A stretch of DNA of 64,000 nucleotides from NCBI RefSeq assembly GCF_017526105.1, contig NZ_CP071839.1, positions 3,090,501-3,154,500 on the forward strand, written 5' to 3'. Positions 37,895 through 49,546 of the stretch are shown here, in pieces. This DNA is from Streptomyces cyanogenus (GTDB lineage: Bacteria > Actinomycetota > Actinomycetes > Streptomycetales > Streptomycetaceae). The translations under genes were made by a program, and so were the position numbers. Below the pieces are notes generated by a model. The model was not told the DNA's origin and did not search any database. It worked only from the letters and a program-made list of their open reading frames with translations. The number at the start of each line of letters is the position of its first letter. Position 1 is the first letter of the stretch.

Positions 37895-38884
37895 TCAGCC
37901 CCGGCCTCTGGACCGCGCGGCCCTCGCGATCGTCACGACCGCCTTCTCCAGGGCGTACTCGGGGTCGTCCCCGCCTCCCTTCACTCCCGCGTCGGCTTCG
38001 GCGACTGCTCTGAGGGCCACCGCGACCCCGTCCGGCGTCCATCCCCGCATCTGCTGCCGCACCCGGTCGATCTTCCACGGCGGCATGCCCAGCTCGCGCG
38101 CCAGATCGGCCGGCCGGCCGCCCCGGGCCGAGGACAGCTTCCCGATCGCCCGGACGCCCTGCGCCAGTGCGCTGGTGATCATCACCGGCGCCACGCCCGT
38201 CGCCAGCGACCATCTGAGTGCCTCCAGCGCCTCCGCCGTGCGGCCCTCCACGGCCCGGTCGGCGACCGTGAAGCTGGAGGCCTCGGCCCGGCCGGTGTAG
38301 TACCGGCCGACGATCGCCTCGTCGATCGTCCCCTCCACGTCGGCGACGAGCTGCGAGACCGCCGAGGCCAGCTCCCGCAGGTCGCTCCCGATGGCGTCGC
38401 AGAGCGCCTGGCACGCCTCGGGGGTGGCCGACCGCCCGACGGCACGGAACTCCGCCCGCACGAAGGCCAGTCGGTCCGCCGGCTTGGTCATCTTCGGACA
38501 GGCCACCTCCCGCGCCCCTGCCTTGCGCGCGGCGTCCAGCAGCCCCTTGCCCTTCGCGCCGCCGGCATGCAGCAGTACGAGTGTGATCTCCTCGGCGGGC
38601 GAACCGAGGTACGCCTTCACGTCCTTGACCGTGTCGGCGGACAGGTCCTGCGCGTTGCGTACGACCACGACCTTGCGCTCGGCGAAGAGCGACGGGCTGG
38701 TCAGCTCGGCCAGGGTGCCGGGCTGCAGCTGGTCCGGGGTCAGGTCACGTACGTCCGTGTCGGCGTCGGCGGCCTTGGCGGCGGCCATCACCTCCTGCAC
38801 GGCACGGTCGAGCAGGAGGTCCTCCTGGCCCACGGCGAGGGTCACCGGGGCGAGAGGGTCGTCATTCGCAGTCTTCCTGGCCAT
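37895..38884 (-). CDS. holA: DNA polymerase III subunit delta
   Basis: Sliding-clamp loader subunit delta, 329 residues. The order of conserved blocks fits the family: VTLAVGQEDLLLDRAV, DLTPDQLQPGTLAELTSPSL with FAERKVVVVRNAQDL, and in the C-terminal collar FTVADRAVEGRTAEALEALR and GMPPWKIDRVRQQMRGW. The Walker-type ATP site is absent, as is normal for delta. It is convergent with rpsT and upstream of a long repeat-rich gap. The ATG start at 38884 lies in a typical context. Confidence 0.92.
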   Translation of the reverse strand: MARKTANDDPLAPVTLAVGQEDLLLDRAVQEVMAAAKAADADTDVRDLTPDQLQPGTLAELTSPSLFAERKVVVVRNAQDLSADTVKDVKAYLGSPAEEITLVLLHAGGAKGKGLLDAARKAGAREVACPKMTKPADRLAFVRAEFRAVGRSATPEACQALCDAIGSDLRELASAVSQLVADVEGTIDEAIVGRYYTGRAEASSFTVADRAVEGRTAEALEALRWSLATGVAPVMITSALAQGVRAIGKLSSARGGRPADLARELGMPPWKIDRVRQQMRGWTPDGVAVALRAVAEADAGVKGGGDDPEYALEKAVVTIARAARSRGRG

Positions 38885-38959
38885 CGCCTACAGCATCCCA
38901 CGCGGCACTGACATCGAAGCGGCCCCGGCACCCTGACCGGTCCCGGAGCGGACCCCGAG

Positions 38960-39253
38960 TCGGGCTCGGGGGACCGGGCTGGGGGGGCACGGGCTCGGAG
39001 CACGGGCTCAGGGGCATGGGTCTCGCGGGCACAGCTGGGGGTCACAGGCTCGGGGGCACAGGCTGGGGGCGCGGGCTGGGGGCGCGGGCTTGGGATCGGG
39101 GCTTGGGGGCACTGGCCGGGGGGCTCACGCTCGGGCACACGGGCTCGGGGGCACGGGCTGGGAGTCACAGGCTTGGGATCACAGGCTTGGGGTGACGACT
39201 CGGAGTCACGGGCTCGGAGTCACGGGCTGCGGGAGTCGCAGCTCGGGGTCACG
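38960..39253. repeat. degenerate 14-bp minisatellite between holA and the small acidic gene
   Basis: About 18 degenerate copies of a unit close to CGGGCTCGGGGGCA run almost without interruption. Variants include CAGGCTTGGGATCA, CGGGCTCGGAGTCA and CGGGCTGGGAGTCA. The array fills almost the entire 364-base gap and extends into the last codon of the neighbouring gene. The translated shadows are Gly/Ala/Arg-rich and carry no ribosome site, so it is not a gene. Confidence 0.8.
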
Positions 39254-39494
39254 GCTCCTCGCGCCAGCCGTCCCATTCCCCCGCGAACGCGTCCAGCTCG
39301 GCGGGATCGAGCCGCTCGTCCTCGTCCCGCAGGATCACGAGCCACTGGGCGTCCTCGGCGTCGTCCTCGCCGGCCAGCGCGTCACGGACGAGCCGGGGCT
39401 CCTCGTCGATCCCGAACCGCTCCCCGAGCGTCTCGGCCGCTTCCTCGGCGGCATCGCGGTCGGGCAGCACCAGCACATGTCTCACATCACTCAC
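39249..39494 (-). CDS. small acidic protein, weakly RraB-like
   Basis: An 81-residue acidic protein (VSDVRHVLVLPDRDAAEEAA onward) ending in FAGEWDGWREEP. A single alpha-beta layout with ALAGEDDAEDAQWLVI in the middle recalls RraB, an inhibitor of RNase E, but this is weak. I chose the GTG at 39494 because GGAGA lies about 9 bases upstream and the conserved part starts there; the longer frame adds only LPVPENGP. Its 3' end lies against the minisatellite array. Function unknown. Confidence 0.6.
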   Translation of the reverse strand: MSDVRHVLVLPDRDAAEEAAETLGERFGIDEEPRLVRDALAGEDDAEDAQWLVILRDEDERLDPAELDAFAGEWDGWREEP

Positions 39495-39696
39495 GGGCCC
39501 ATTCTCCGGCACCGGGAGCACGGCGAAGGGCCAGGTCAGCCCCCGGGACCGCGCCCCGCGTCCAGGGGGTCCGCCGACCGCAGACCGTGGTCACGCACCG
39601 GCACCCCGGTGTCGACGGACGCCGCGTCGATCACCACCCGCGGTTGCCCGGCCGGCGGCCGAACAGCTACGGCACCGTTCAGTCGGTCAGGTCGGG

Positions 39697-40530
39697 TCAG
39701 CTCAGGCCAGGATTTCGCACAGCCGGCACGCAGCCCAGCTCGATCCCGAAGCGTTCCCGGTAGACCGTCAGCACCTCCTCGTCCGTCTCCAGCTCACGCG
39801 TCTCCTGCGTGCCGTCCACGGCGGTCGTCTTCAGCTTGCGCCCGCTGAGCGTGATCCTCCCGCCGTCCTCGGTGAGCCGTGAACAGACCAGGGACCGGGT
39901 GAAGTGCGAGGAGGGCGAGGTGCTGTGCCACCAGGCGCCGGCCACGAAGTCCCCGAGCACCCGGGGACGGGTCTCCAGCCGGTACTGCGGCGTGCCGTCC
40001 CGCACGACGTCCAGGTCCCCGGCGCCCGGCGCGTCCCCGCCGCGCACCCCGGCCGGGTCCGGCCCGGCCTCCACCACCCGGAACCTGCCACCGGGGTCGT
40101 CCTGCTCCCCGCGTTCCGCGCAGGCCAGCGGGTAGTGGCTGTGCGCTCCGAACCCGACGTCGGCGAGCCAGGTGTCCCCCTCCACCGTCCGTACCCGCAG
40201 CGCAAGATGGTCGTAAGGGATCCCGAGCCTCCCGTCGTCGCCGTACACGCGTCCCGCGAGCAGCTCCACGCGATAGCCGAGGGCGGCGAGCAACGTCCCG
40301 AACGCTCCGTTCAGTTCGTAGCAGAAGCCGCCCCGCCGGGCCCCGGTCATCTTGTCCAGCAGCCGCTGCTCCTCCAGCGTGATCTCCTCCCCGAGGTGGA
40401 CCGACAGGTTCTCGAAGGGGACGGTTCGCAGATGGCTCAGGTGGAGCGCACGCAACGCCTCACTGGTGGGCTGCTGCGGGCGCGCGATCCCTAGCCGGCG
40501 GAGATAGGCATCGATCTGTGCTGACGTCAT
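39697..40530 (-). CDS. nat: arylamine N-acetyltransferase
   Basis: Acetyl-CoA-dependent transferase of 277 residues. The Cys-His-Asp triad is present: Cys70 in RRGGFCYELNG, His108 in YDHLALRV, and Asp124 in WLADVGFGAH. RTVPFENLSVHLGE is the N-terminal family block. I used ATG at 40530 (MTSAQIDAY); a GTG two codons earlier is an alternative and neither has a clear ribosome site. It lies 43 bases upstream of comEC's stop on the same strand. Possible roles include xenobiotic acetylation or amide formation in secondary metabolism. Confidence 0.93.
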   Translation of the reverse strand: MTSAQIDAYLRRLGIARPQQPTSEALRALHLSHLRTVPFENLSVHLGEEITLEEQRLLDKMTGARRGGFCYELNGAFGTLLAALGYRVELLAGRVYGDDGRLGIPYDHLALRVRTVEGDTWLADVGFGAHSHYPLACAERGEQDDPGGRFRVVEAGPDPAGVRGGDAPGAGDLDVVRDGTPQYRLETRPRVLGDFVAGAWWHSTSPSSHFTRSLVCSRLTEDGGRITLSGRKLKTTAVDGTQETRELETDEEVLTVYRERFGIELGCVPAVRNPGLS

Positions 40531-40573
40531 GGGCACAGTCTGGGCCAGTCATGTCCAGTCACCCCAGCTGCCT

Positions 40574-43324
40574 CTAGCCCTCTCTCGTCACCCGCATCCG
40601 GCCCTCGTTCCCTCCCGTTCCGGTGACCGCCAGGGCGCCGTCGCGGTCGGTGCTCAGGACCGTGGCGCCTCCGGCCCGCAGTGCCGCCATGGTCGCCGGT
40701 GCCGGGTGGCCGTAGGGGTTGCCTGCGCCTGCGGAGACGAGCGCCACCCGGGGTGCCGCGAGGTGTATCAGCTCCGGGTCCTGATAGGCCGAGCCGTGAT
40801 GGGCCACCTTCAGGACGTCCACTCCGGCCAGGTCGGCCGCCGCCGGGGACCGCAACAGCACCCGCTGGGCCGGGGGTTCGAGGTCTCCGAGCAGCAGCAG
40901 CCGCAGCCCGCCGGTGCGCACCAGCAGCGCGACGCTGGCGTCGTTCGGATCCTCCGGCTCGTACAGGGCGCCAGGCCGAGCCGGGGGCACCGTCGTCCCG
41001 GAGGGCAGCCGTGTGCCCTGCGGCGAGACGCTGCGCGGCTGGGTGCTCCGCTGCGGGGGCCACAGGACGCGCCAGGTGAGGGGTCCGGTGCGCCGTTCCT
41101 CGCCCGCGACGGCCACCGTGATCGGGATGTGCCGTTCGGCCGCTTCCCTGCGCACGAACTCCGCCTGCTCCGCCGGTTCCGCGAAACCCGTCGTCTCGAT
41201 CGCGGCCACCGAGCGGCCCCGCAGGACGCCGGGCAGGCCCGCCACGTGGTCGGCGTGGAAGTGGGTGAGGACCAGGAGGGGGACGCGGGTGATGCCCAGC
41301 CTGCGCAGGCAGTGGTCGACCAGCACCGGATCGGGTCCGGCGTCCACGACGACAGCTGCGCCCGCGCCCGCCGCCAGCACGGTGGCGTCGCCCTGCCCGA
41401 CGTCGCACATCGCGAACCGCCAGCCCGGTGGCGGCCAGCCCGTGATCACCCGGGTCAGCGGCGCCGGCCGTGTCACCAGCAGCACGAGCAGCACGCCGAG
41501 CAGTCCGCACCACGCCGGGTGCCGCAGCAGTCTCCGGCCTGCCAGGACGACGGCCACGGTGACCGCCGCGAGCGCCAGCGCCCCCGGCCAGCTCGCCGGC
41601 CAGTCCACTCCCGCACCGGGCAGCGCCGCCCCGGCCCGGGCCACACCGGCAATCCACCCGGCGGGCCAACTCGCGCACCAGGCGAGCGCCTTGGCCGCCG
41701 GAATCGTCACCGGCGCCGTCGCGAGCGCCGCGAACCCCAGCACCGTCGCCGGTGCCACCGCCATCTCGGCCAGCAGGTTGCACGGCACCGCCACCAGGCT
41801 CACCCGGGCCGACAGCACCGCCACGACCGGCGCACACACCGCCTGCGCGGCGGCAGCCGCCGCCAGCGCCTCGGCGAGCCGCGGGGGCACCCGGCGCCGC
41901 CGCAACGCCTCGCTCCAGCCTGGCGCGATCACCAGCAGCGCGCCGGTGGCCAGCACGGACAGCAGGAAGCCATAACTGCGGGCCAGCCACGGGTCGTACA
42001 GCACCAGCAGCAGGACCGTCGTGGCCAGTGCCGGGATCAGGGATCTACGGCGCCCGGTGGCCAGGGCGAGCAGCGCCACCGCGCCGCAGGCAGCCGCCCG
42101 CAGCACGCTGGGGTCGGGCCGGCAGACGATCACGAAGCCGAGCGTCAGCGCTCCCGCGAGCAGTGCCGTCGCCCGTAGGGAGAGCCCCAGGCGCGGGGCC
42201 AGGCCACGGCGCTCGACCCGTTGGGCCAGGCCGGGCGGCCCGATGAGCAGCGCGAGCAGAACGGTGAGGTTGCTGCCGGACACGGCGAGCGTGTGCGCCA
42301 GGTCTGTCTCCATAAAGGCGTGGTCCAGCTCGGGCGTGATGCGCGAGGTGTCCCCGACGACCAGGCCGGGAAGCAGCGCCCGCGCGTCTCCGGGCAGGTC
42401 TTCGGTCGCTTCCCGCAGGCCCGCTCTGAGCCGGCCGGCCAGCCGTTGCGGCCCGCTGGGTCCCGCCACGATCCGTGGCTCCGGCCGGCCCCGTACCCGT
42501 AGTACAGCCGCGGTCCGGTCGCCGCCCGTCAGCGCGGGCGCCAGCCGACCGGCCACCCGCAGCCGGGTGGACGGCAGCAGCCCGAGCCAGGCGGCTCGCC
42601 CGGCCGACGGGCTCCGTCCGGGAAGGGACGCTGGACGCCCCGGACTCCCGCTCCCCGTCTCCTCCTTCTCCGGCGCCGGGACGTCCGGATCGACGATCAC
42701 CAGCACGGGTGTCCGGGTCCGCACCCGCCTTCCGTCGGGCTCCTCGACACTCCGCAGCTCGGCCCGGGCCAGCACCGCCATGGGTGCCGCGTGATCGCCG
42801 CGCACCTGTGGACTGCTCAGCCAGGGGTCGCCGCTCACCTCGACCTCGGCGGTCACGGTCGCGAACCGCCGGGCCAGCTCGGGCACCGGCCCACGCCGTA
42901 CGTCGGCCCCGTGCAGCCCTGCGGAGGCGGCTGCGGCGGCGACGCAGAGCAGCACCGCGGCGACGGCCGGCCGCGCCCAGCGGAACCGGCCGCGCACCCA
43001 GTCGTCCCGCTCCGCCCCTCCGCCTCGTCTCGCGCGCCGGGCGGTCGGTCCGTGGCCCGACCGCCCCAGCCGCCCAGCCCGCGCGCCCTGCCCGTGCCCG
43101 CCCTGCCGTCGCACCGACAACAACAGGAGCCCACCGACCAGGCAGACGACGGCGGTCGCGGCGGTCCAGGGCGCCGGTGCGTCCAGGGTCAGGGCCGCTG
43201 TGGCCCAGGCCGCGAGCGCGGGTGGCACCAGGCGCAGGTCCATGGGGCCGTCCCGGCCGGTGTGCGCGGTCCCGCCCTGATCTGCTCGGGGCCGCGGGTC
43301 GGCCTCGTCGAGCGCGCGGCTCAT
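40574..43324 (-). CDS. comEC: ComEC/Rec2 family DNA-uptake channel protein
   Basis: A 916-residue integral membrane protein. Two to three helices and an OB-like extracytoplasmic domain come first. The competence core (HTLAVSGSNLTVLLALL, residues about 340-360) has many helices, and a C-terminal metallo-beta-lactamase domain contains LTHFHADHVAGL (HxHxDH) with VLKVAHHGSAY. The whole ComEC architecture is intact. It overlaps comEA by 4 bases (ATGA). Natural transformation is not generally known in Streptomyces, so the physiological role is open. Confidence 0.93.
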   Translation of the reverse strand: MSRALDEADPRPRADQGGTAHTGRDGPMDLRLVPPALAAWATAALTLDAPAPWTAATAVVCLVGGLLLLSVRRQGGHGQGARAGRLGRSGHGPTARRARRGGGAERDDWVRGRFRWARPAVAAVLLCVAAAAASAGLHGADVRRGPVPELARRFATVTAEVEVSGDPWLSSPQVRGDHAAPMAVLARAELRSVEEPDGRRVRTRTPVLVIVDPDVPAPEKEETGSGSPGRPASLPGRSPSAGRAAWLGLLPSTRLRVAGRLAPALTGGDRTAAVLRVRGRPEPRIVAGPSGPQRLAGRLRAGLREATEDLPGDARALLPGLVVGDTSRITPELDHAFMETDLAHTLAVSGSNLTVLLALLIGPPGLAQRVERRGLAPRLGLSLRATALLAGALTLGFVIVCRPDPSVLRAAACGAVALLALATGRRRSLIPALATTVLLLVLYDPWLARSYGFLLSVLATGALLVIAPGWSEALRRRRVPPRLAEALAAAAAAQAVCAPVVAVLSARVSLVAVPCNLLAEMAVAPATVLGFAALATAPVTIPAAKALAWCASWPAGWIAGVARAGAALPGAGVDWPASWPGALALAAVTVAVVLAGRRLLRHPAWCGLLGVLLVLLVTRPAPLTRVITGWPPPGWRFAMCDVGQGDATVLAAGAGAAVVVDAGPDPVLVDHCLRRLGITRVPLLVLTHFHADHVAGLPGVLRGRSVAAIETTGFAEPAEQAEFVRREAAERHIPITVAVAGEERRTGPLTWRVLWPPQRSTQPRSVSPQGTRLPSGTTVPPARPGALYEPEDPNDASVALLVRTGGLRLLLLGDLEPPAQRVLLRSPAAADLAGVDVLKVAHHGSAYQDPELIHLAAPRVALVSAGAGNPYGHPAPATMAALRAGGATVLSTDRDGALAVTGTGGNEGRMRVTREG

Positions 43325-44550
43325 GGCCGTACCAGCTCGCGCAGATCGGTGAACCGCCGGTCGCCGATGCCGTTCACCTCGCGCAGTTCGTCCACCGAGC
43401 GGAAACCGCCGTGCCGGCTGCGGTAGTCGATGATGTGCTGCGCCAGGACCGGGCCCACTCCCGGCAGGGTGTCGAGCTGATCCACGGTGGCCGTGCTGAG
43501 GGAGACCGGCGCTGCCGGGCCGGTGCCGGTGGATCCGGAGAGCGGTCCGGCTGCGGGGCCGGGCGGAGCGGCGGCCCCGGCGGGCTCGCCGACGACGATC
43601 TGCTCACCGTCGACCAGGAAGCGGGCCCGGTTGAGTCCTTCCGTGCCCACACCCGGCCGGACCCCGCCCGCCGCCCGCAGCGCGTCGGCCACCCGGGCAC
43701 CGGCCGGCAGCCGTCGGATCCCCGGTTTGCGGACCTTGCCGCTGACGTCCACGACGATCTCGGCGCCTGGTGTAGCCGGCGTGCTCACAGCCGCTCCGGC
43801 CGTCGCCCCCTCGTTCTTCCTGGTGAACGGGGCCGGGGCGTGCACCACCTGAGGGGCGCTCACCGACTGGGGCCGGCCCGCCCAGAAGTGCTGTACGGCG
43901 AAGACGGCGGCGGCCACGAGGACCACGGCGAGCGCCACGACTCCGCGCCGTTCCACTCCGTACCGCGCCTGCAGCCACACCGGCATCCGCTCGCGCAGCG
44001 CCAGTCCGGCGCGCTCCCGCCAGGCCGGGCCCGCGGCCTCCGGCTCCGACAGCCGCACCGCATCGGCCGGTTCGGGCTCCGTGGCGCTGCCCGGCACGGA
44101 CGTCGCGCTGACCGCGCCGGCCGGTTCGGCTGCCGGGGCGGTGGCCGGCTCCCGTGCGGCCGTCGTCCTTGCCCTCGCCGGGATCGTCGCCGGCTCGGGC
44201 GCACTCACGGTCGCTGTCCCGCCCGGGGTCGTACCCCGCGCCGGCAGGGCCGTGGTCGCCTGCCTCTTCGTGCTGAGGCTCGGTGCCGGACCCGTCGTCG
44301 TTGCCGTCGGTGTGCTCGCCGGTTCCTGCGGGTCCGGTGGTGCGTTCCCTGACTCCCGCCACTGCACGGCTCGTTCGCCGAAGAGGAGTTCGGCGCGGCG
44401 GCGCAGTTCGTCCGCCGGTGCGGGCGGGCGGTGGCGGGCGCGGCGAGGGTGGGTGGTTGCGCGGCGGTGGCGGAGGCGGCCGTCGGAGGCAGCGCCACGG
44501 CCGGGGCCGCTGGTCGGAGTCGCTGTGCGGGGGCGAGATCGAAGTGCCAT
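43321..44550 (-). CDS. comEA: ComEA-like helix-hairpin-helix DNA-binding membrane protein
   Basis: A 409-residue protein with an unusually long N-terminal Arg/Pro/Thr-rich region (about 190 residues). One transmembrane helix (VVALAVVLVAAAVFAVQHFW, near 215-235) and an SLBB domain (EIVVDVSGKVRKPG through DGEQIVVGEP) follow. The C-terminal tandem HhH is VSLSTATVDQLDTLPGVGPV then IIDYRSRHGGFRSVDELREV. These match DNA receptor ComEA. The start is uncertain: ATG 44550 (MALRSRPR) was used, with in-frame GTG at 44574 as an alternative; neither has a ribosome site. It overlaps comEC (ATGA). Confidence 0.85.
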   Translation of the reverse strand: MALRSRPRTATPTSGPGRGAASDGRLRHRRATTHPRRARHRPPAPADELRRRAELLFGERAVQWRESGNAPPDPQEPASTPTATTTGPAPSLSTKRQATTALPARGTTPGGTATVSAPEPATIPARARTTAAREPATAPAAEPAGAVSATSVPGSATEPEPADAVRLSEPEAAGPAWRERAGLALRERMPVWLQARYGVERRGVVALAVVLVAAAVFAVQHFWAGRPQSVSAPQVVHAPAPFTRKNEGATAGAAVSTPATPGAEIVVDVSGKVRKPGIRRLPAGARVADALRAAGGVRPGVGTEGLNRARFLVDGEQIVVGEPAGAAAPPGPAAGPLSGSTGTGPAAPVSLSTATVDQLDTLPGVGPVLAQHIIDYRSRHGGFRSVDELREVNGIGDRRFTDLRELVRP

Positions 44551-44701
44551 GCGACGAGGATGGAACATTTCCACGCACGGCGATGATCTTGGTGGATTTC
44601 CGTGGACGACCGGCCGGTTGTGGACAACTCCGCCACCCGGACGAGTGAGACCGGTGGTCGTTCGGGGCCAAGTGGGGTGGGCGGTCTGGGGATTGCCGGT
44701 G

Positions 44702-45547
44702 TCAGCGAGGTGAGACGACCGCGCCCAGCAGCCCGGGTCCGGTGTGTGCCCCGATCACCGCTCCGACCTCGCTGACGTGCAGGTCGGCCAGGCCCGGGAC
44801 GCGTACCCGCAGCCGGTCGGCGAGTGCTGCGGCGCGGTCGGGGGCGGCGAGGTGGTGGACGGCGATGTCGACCTCGCCGCTGCCCGCCCGCTCGGCGGCC
44901 AGTTCCTCCAGGCGCGCGATCGCCTTGGACGCCGTACGCACCTTTTCGAGCAGCTCGATCCGGCCGCCGTCCAGCTGGAGCAGCGGCTTGACGGCCAGCG
45001 CGGAACCCAGCAGCGCCTGCGCGGCACCGATGCGGCCCCCGCGGCGCAGGTAGTCGAGGGTGTCGACGTAGAAGTAGGCGGACGTACCGGCGGCCCGTTT
45101 CTCGGCGGCTGTGACGGCCTCGTCCATCGTGCCGCCCGCCTCCGCGGTCTCGGCCGCGGTGAGCGCGCAGAAACCGAGCGCCATCGCGATCATGCCGGTG
45201 TCCACGACGCGCACGGGCACCGGTGCCTCGCGCGCCGCGAGGACCGCCGCGTCATAGGTGCCGGACAGCTCGGCGGACAGGTGCAGGGAGACGATGCCGC
45301 TCGCGCCGGACTCGGCGACCCTGCGGTAGGTCTCCGCGAACACCTGCGGGCTGGGGCGCGAGGTGGTCACCGAGCGCCGCTTCTGCAGCGCCTGGGCCAG
45401 GGAGCGGGTGGAGATCTCGGTGCCCTCTTCGAGGGCGCGGTCGCCGAGGACCACGGTCAACGGGACCGCGGTGATGCCATGGCGTTCCATCGTCCGGGGC
45501 GGCAGGTAGGCCGTTGAATCGGTGACGATCGCGACATGGCGGGACAT
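44702..45547 (-). CDS. DegV family fatty-acid-binding protein
   Basis: A 281-residue EDD-fold protein that binds fatty acids for fatty-acid kinase in related systems. It begins SRHVAIVTDSTAYLPP and has TSRPSPQVFAETYRRV, VSLHLSAELSGTYDAA (lipid-carboxylate serine region), YVDTLDYLRRGGRIGAAQA and HTGPGLLGAVV, the full DegV set. I chose the ATG at 45547; a GTG ten codons earlier (45577) lacks a ribosome site. It lies 151 bases downstream of comEA's frame end region on the same strand, with no obvious joint operon. Confidence 0.92.
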   Translation of the reverse strand: MSRHVAIVTDSTAYLPPRTMERHGITAVPLTVVLGDRALEEGTEISTRSLAQALQKRRSVTTSRPSPQVFAETYRRVAESGASGIVSLHLSAELSGTYDAAVLAAREAPVPVRVVDTGMIAMALGFCALTAAETAEAGGTMDEAVTAAEKRAAGTSAYFYVDTLDYLRRGGRIGAAQALLGSALAVKPLLQLDGGRIELLEKVRTASKAIARLEELAAERAGSGEVDIAVHHLAAPDRAAALADRLRVRVPGLADLHVSEVGAVIGAHTGPGLLGAVVSPR

Positions 45548-45619
45548 GACCTGGAGGTTACCTGGCGTAGTGCTCACACGGCAGCCCGGCCCCTGGGCTG
45601 TGGTCGTGGAGCGACCCGC

Positions 45620-46360
45620 TCATGTGGTGCTCTCGGGCCGGGGCTTCTTCTGCCAGGGGGAAGTGGGGCGCCATGACGGCGGGGCGATCGCGTCGGGAGC
45701 GGACTGCGTCGCCCGGGAGCCGGAGGCCTTGGGCCGGGTCTGCCCGGTGGCCGGGCGGTCGGCCGCGGCGGGGGCGGGCGCGTCGGTCCACTGCGGGGAC
45801 GCCTGGCCGGGCTCGGCCCGCGTCCAGTGGCGCAGGGCGCCCGCCTCCATGTCGATCTGGGCGCTGAGGGTGCCCAGATCGTCGTCGGCGAAGCGGTGGG
45901 CCCGGTCGTGGGCGGCCCAGCGCAGGGAGTCCGCGGACGAGGTGATCCGCTCGGTGCGGCTGCGCAGTTCGGGCAGGTGTTCGGCGAGCGTGGCCCGGTC
46001 CGGCTCGGACTCCAGGCGCTTGAGGTCGGCGTCCAGCTCGTGTCCGTGCGCGCTGAGCCGCTCGAAGAGGCCGAGGGATTCCTTCAGCGACTCGTCCACG
46101 GCCGCCCCCGCGTGCAGCGCGTCCTGCGTGGCGCGCATGGAGGCGCGCAGCGCGAGCCGCAGCTGGGCGATCTCGCCGGCGGGTCCCGTCCGGGCGAAGG
46201 ACCTGGCGCGCAGGGTGTGGTCCTCGACCGTGCGGCGGGCCTGCGCGATGGTGCGGTCCACGCCGCGCTTGGCGGCGCCGACGGCCTTGATCGTGGCGTA
46301 CGCGCCGAGGCCGACGAAGAGCAGGAAGAGCAGGGCGAACACAGCCAACACCACGTCCAT
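45620..46360 (-). CDS. membrane-anchored coiled-coil protein of unknown function
   Basis: A 246-residue protein with one N-terminal transmembrane helix (MDVVLAVFALLFLLFVGLGA). A long predicted helical/coiled-coil region follows (RTIAQARRTVEDHTLRARSF, then ESLGLFERLSAHGHELDADL). The C-terminus is disordered and Pro/Ser/Arg-rich. GGAGGAG precedes the ATG at 46360, so the longer upstream frame is excluded. No catalytic motif or family was recognised. It follows leuS across a hairpin terminator. A role in envelope or cell-division scaffolding would be speculation. Confidence 0.65.
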   Translation of the reverse strand: MDVVLAVFALLFLLFVGLGAYATIKAVGAAKRGVDRTIAQARRTVEDHTLRARSFARTGPAGEIAQLRLALRASMRATQDALHAGAAVDESLKESLGLFERLSAHGHELDADLKRLESEPDRATLAEHLPELRSRTERITSSADSLRWAAHDRAHRFADDDLGTLSAQIDMEAGALRHWTRAEPGQASPQWTDAPAPAAADRPATGQTRPKASGSRATQSAPDAIAPPSWRPTSPWQKKPRPESTT

Positions 46361-46419
46361 GACGCTCCTCCTCCGGCCGGTACGGCACGAGCTGCTGTGC
46401 TCTCCACGGTAAACGCTGC

Positions 46420-46458
46420 GGGCAGGCCCGAGGTTCCGGAAGAACCCCGAACCTGCCC
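46420..46458 (-). terminator. stem-loop after leuS
   Basis: GGGCAGG (46420-46426) pairs with CCTGCCC (46452-46458), extended inside by GGTTC/GAACC. It is 40 bases beyond the leuS stop on the minus strand, with no U-run. Confidence 0.55.
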
Positions 46459-46497
46459 GTAGGGGACTACCCCGAGCCGGCGGAAAGCACCCGGTTC

Positions 46498-49380
<2,883 letters not shown>

Positions 49381-49436
49381 GATCCTCAAAGCTCCATCGA
49401 TCGTCTCTGCCTGCGGCTGCGACATTCAAAGAAACG

Positions 49437-49460
49437 AAAAAACCCCTCACACAGGAGGGG
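49437..49460 (-). terminator. attenuator terminator in the leuS leader
   Basis: Minus strand: CCCCTC, loop CTGTGT, GAGGGG, then six T. The arms are at 49455-49460 and 49443-49448, and the U-run at 49437-49442. It lies between the leader peptide gene and leuS, the position expected of an attenuator. Such a strong intrinsic terminator with a real U-tract is unusual among the other stem-loops in this window. Confidence 0.85.
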
Positions 49461-49507
49461 ACGCCGCGCCGATGCCGACCTCACGGCTGGACCGGGGTCG
49501 GTACTGA

Positions 49508-49546
49508 TCAGCGCGGCCCGCTAAGCAGAAGGCGTACGGCACGCAT
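49508..49546 (-). CDS. leuS leader peptide with three consecutive leucine codons
   Basis: A 12-residue peptide MRAVRLLLSGPR followed by TGA. Codons 6-8 are CTT CTG CTT, and CTT is uncommon in this GC-rich genome, which would make ribosome pausing sensitive to tRNA-Leu charging. It ends 47 bases before the terminator stem. No ribosome site is present, but TACCCT lies six bases upstream of the ATG, so it is probably translated from a leaderless transcript. Known precedent: classical attenuators have been predicted for leuS in Streptomyces. Too short to be found by standard gene calling. Confidence 0.85.
   Translation of the reverse strand: MRAVRLLLSGPR

Noticed and set aside
38960..39253. Possible CRISPR array
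   Set aside because: The 14-bp units are degenerate and contiguous, with no spacer-repeat alternation and no cas genes.
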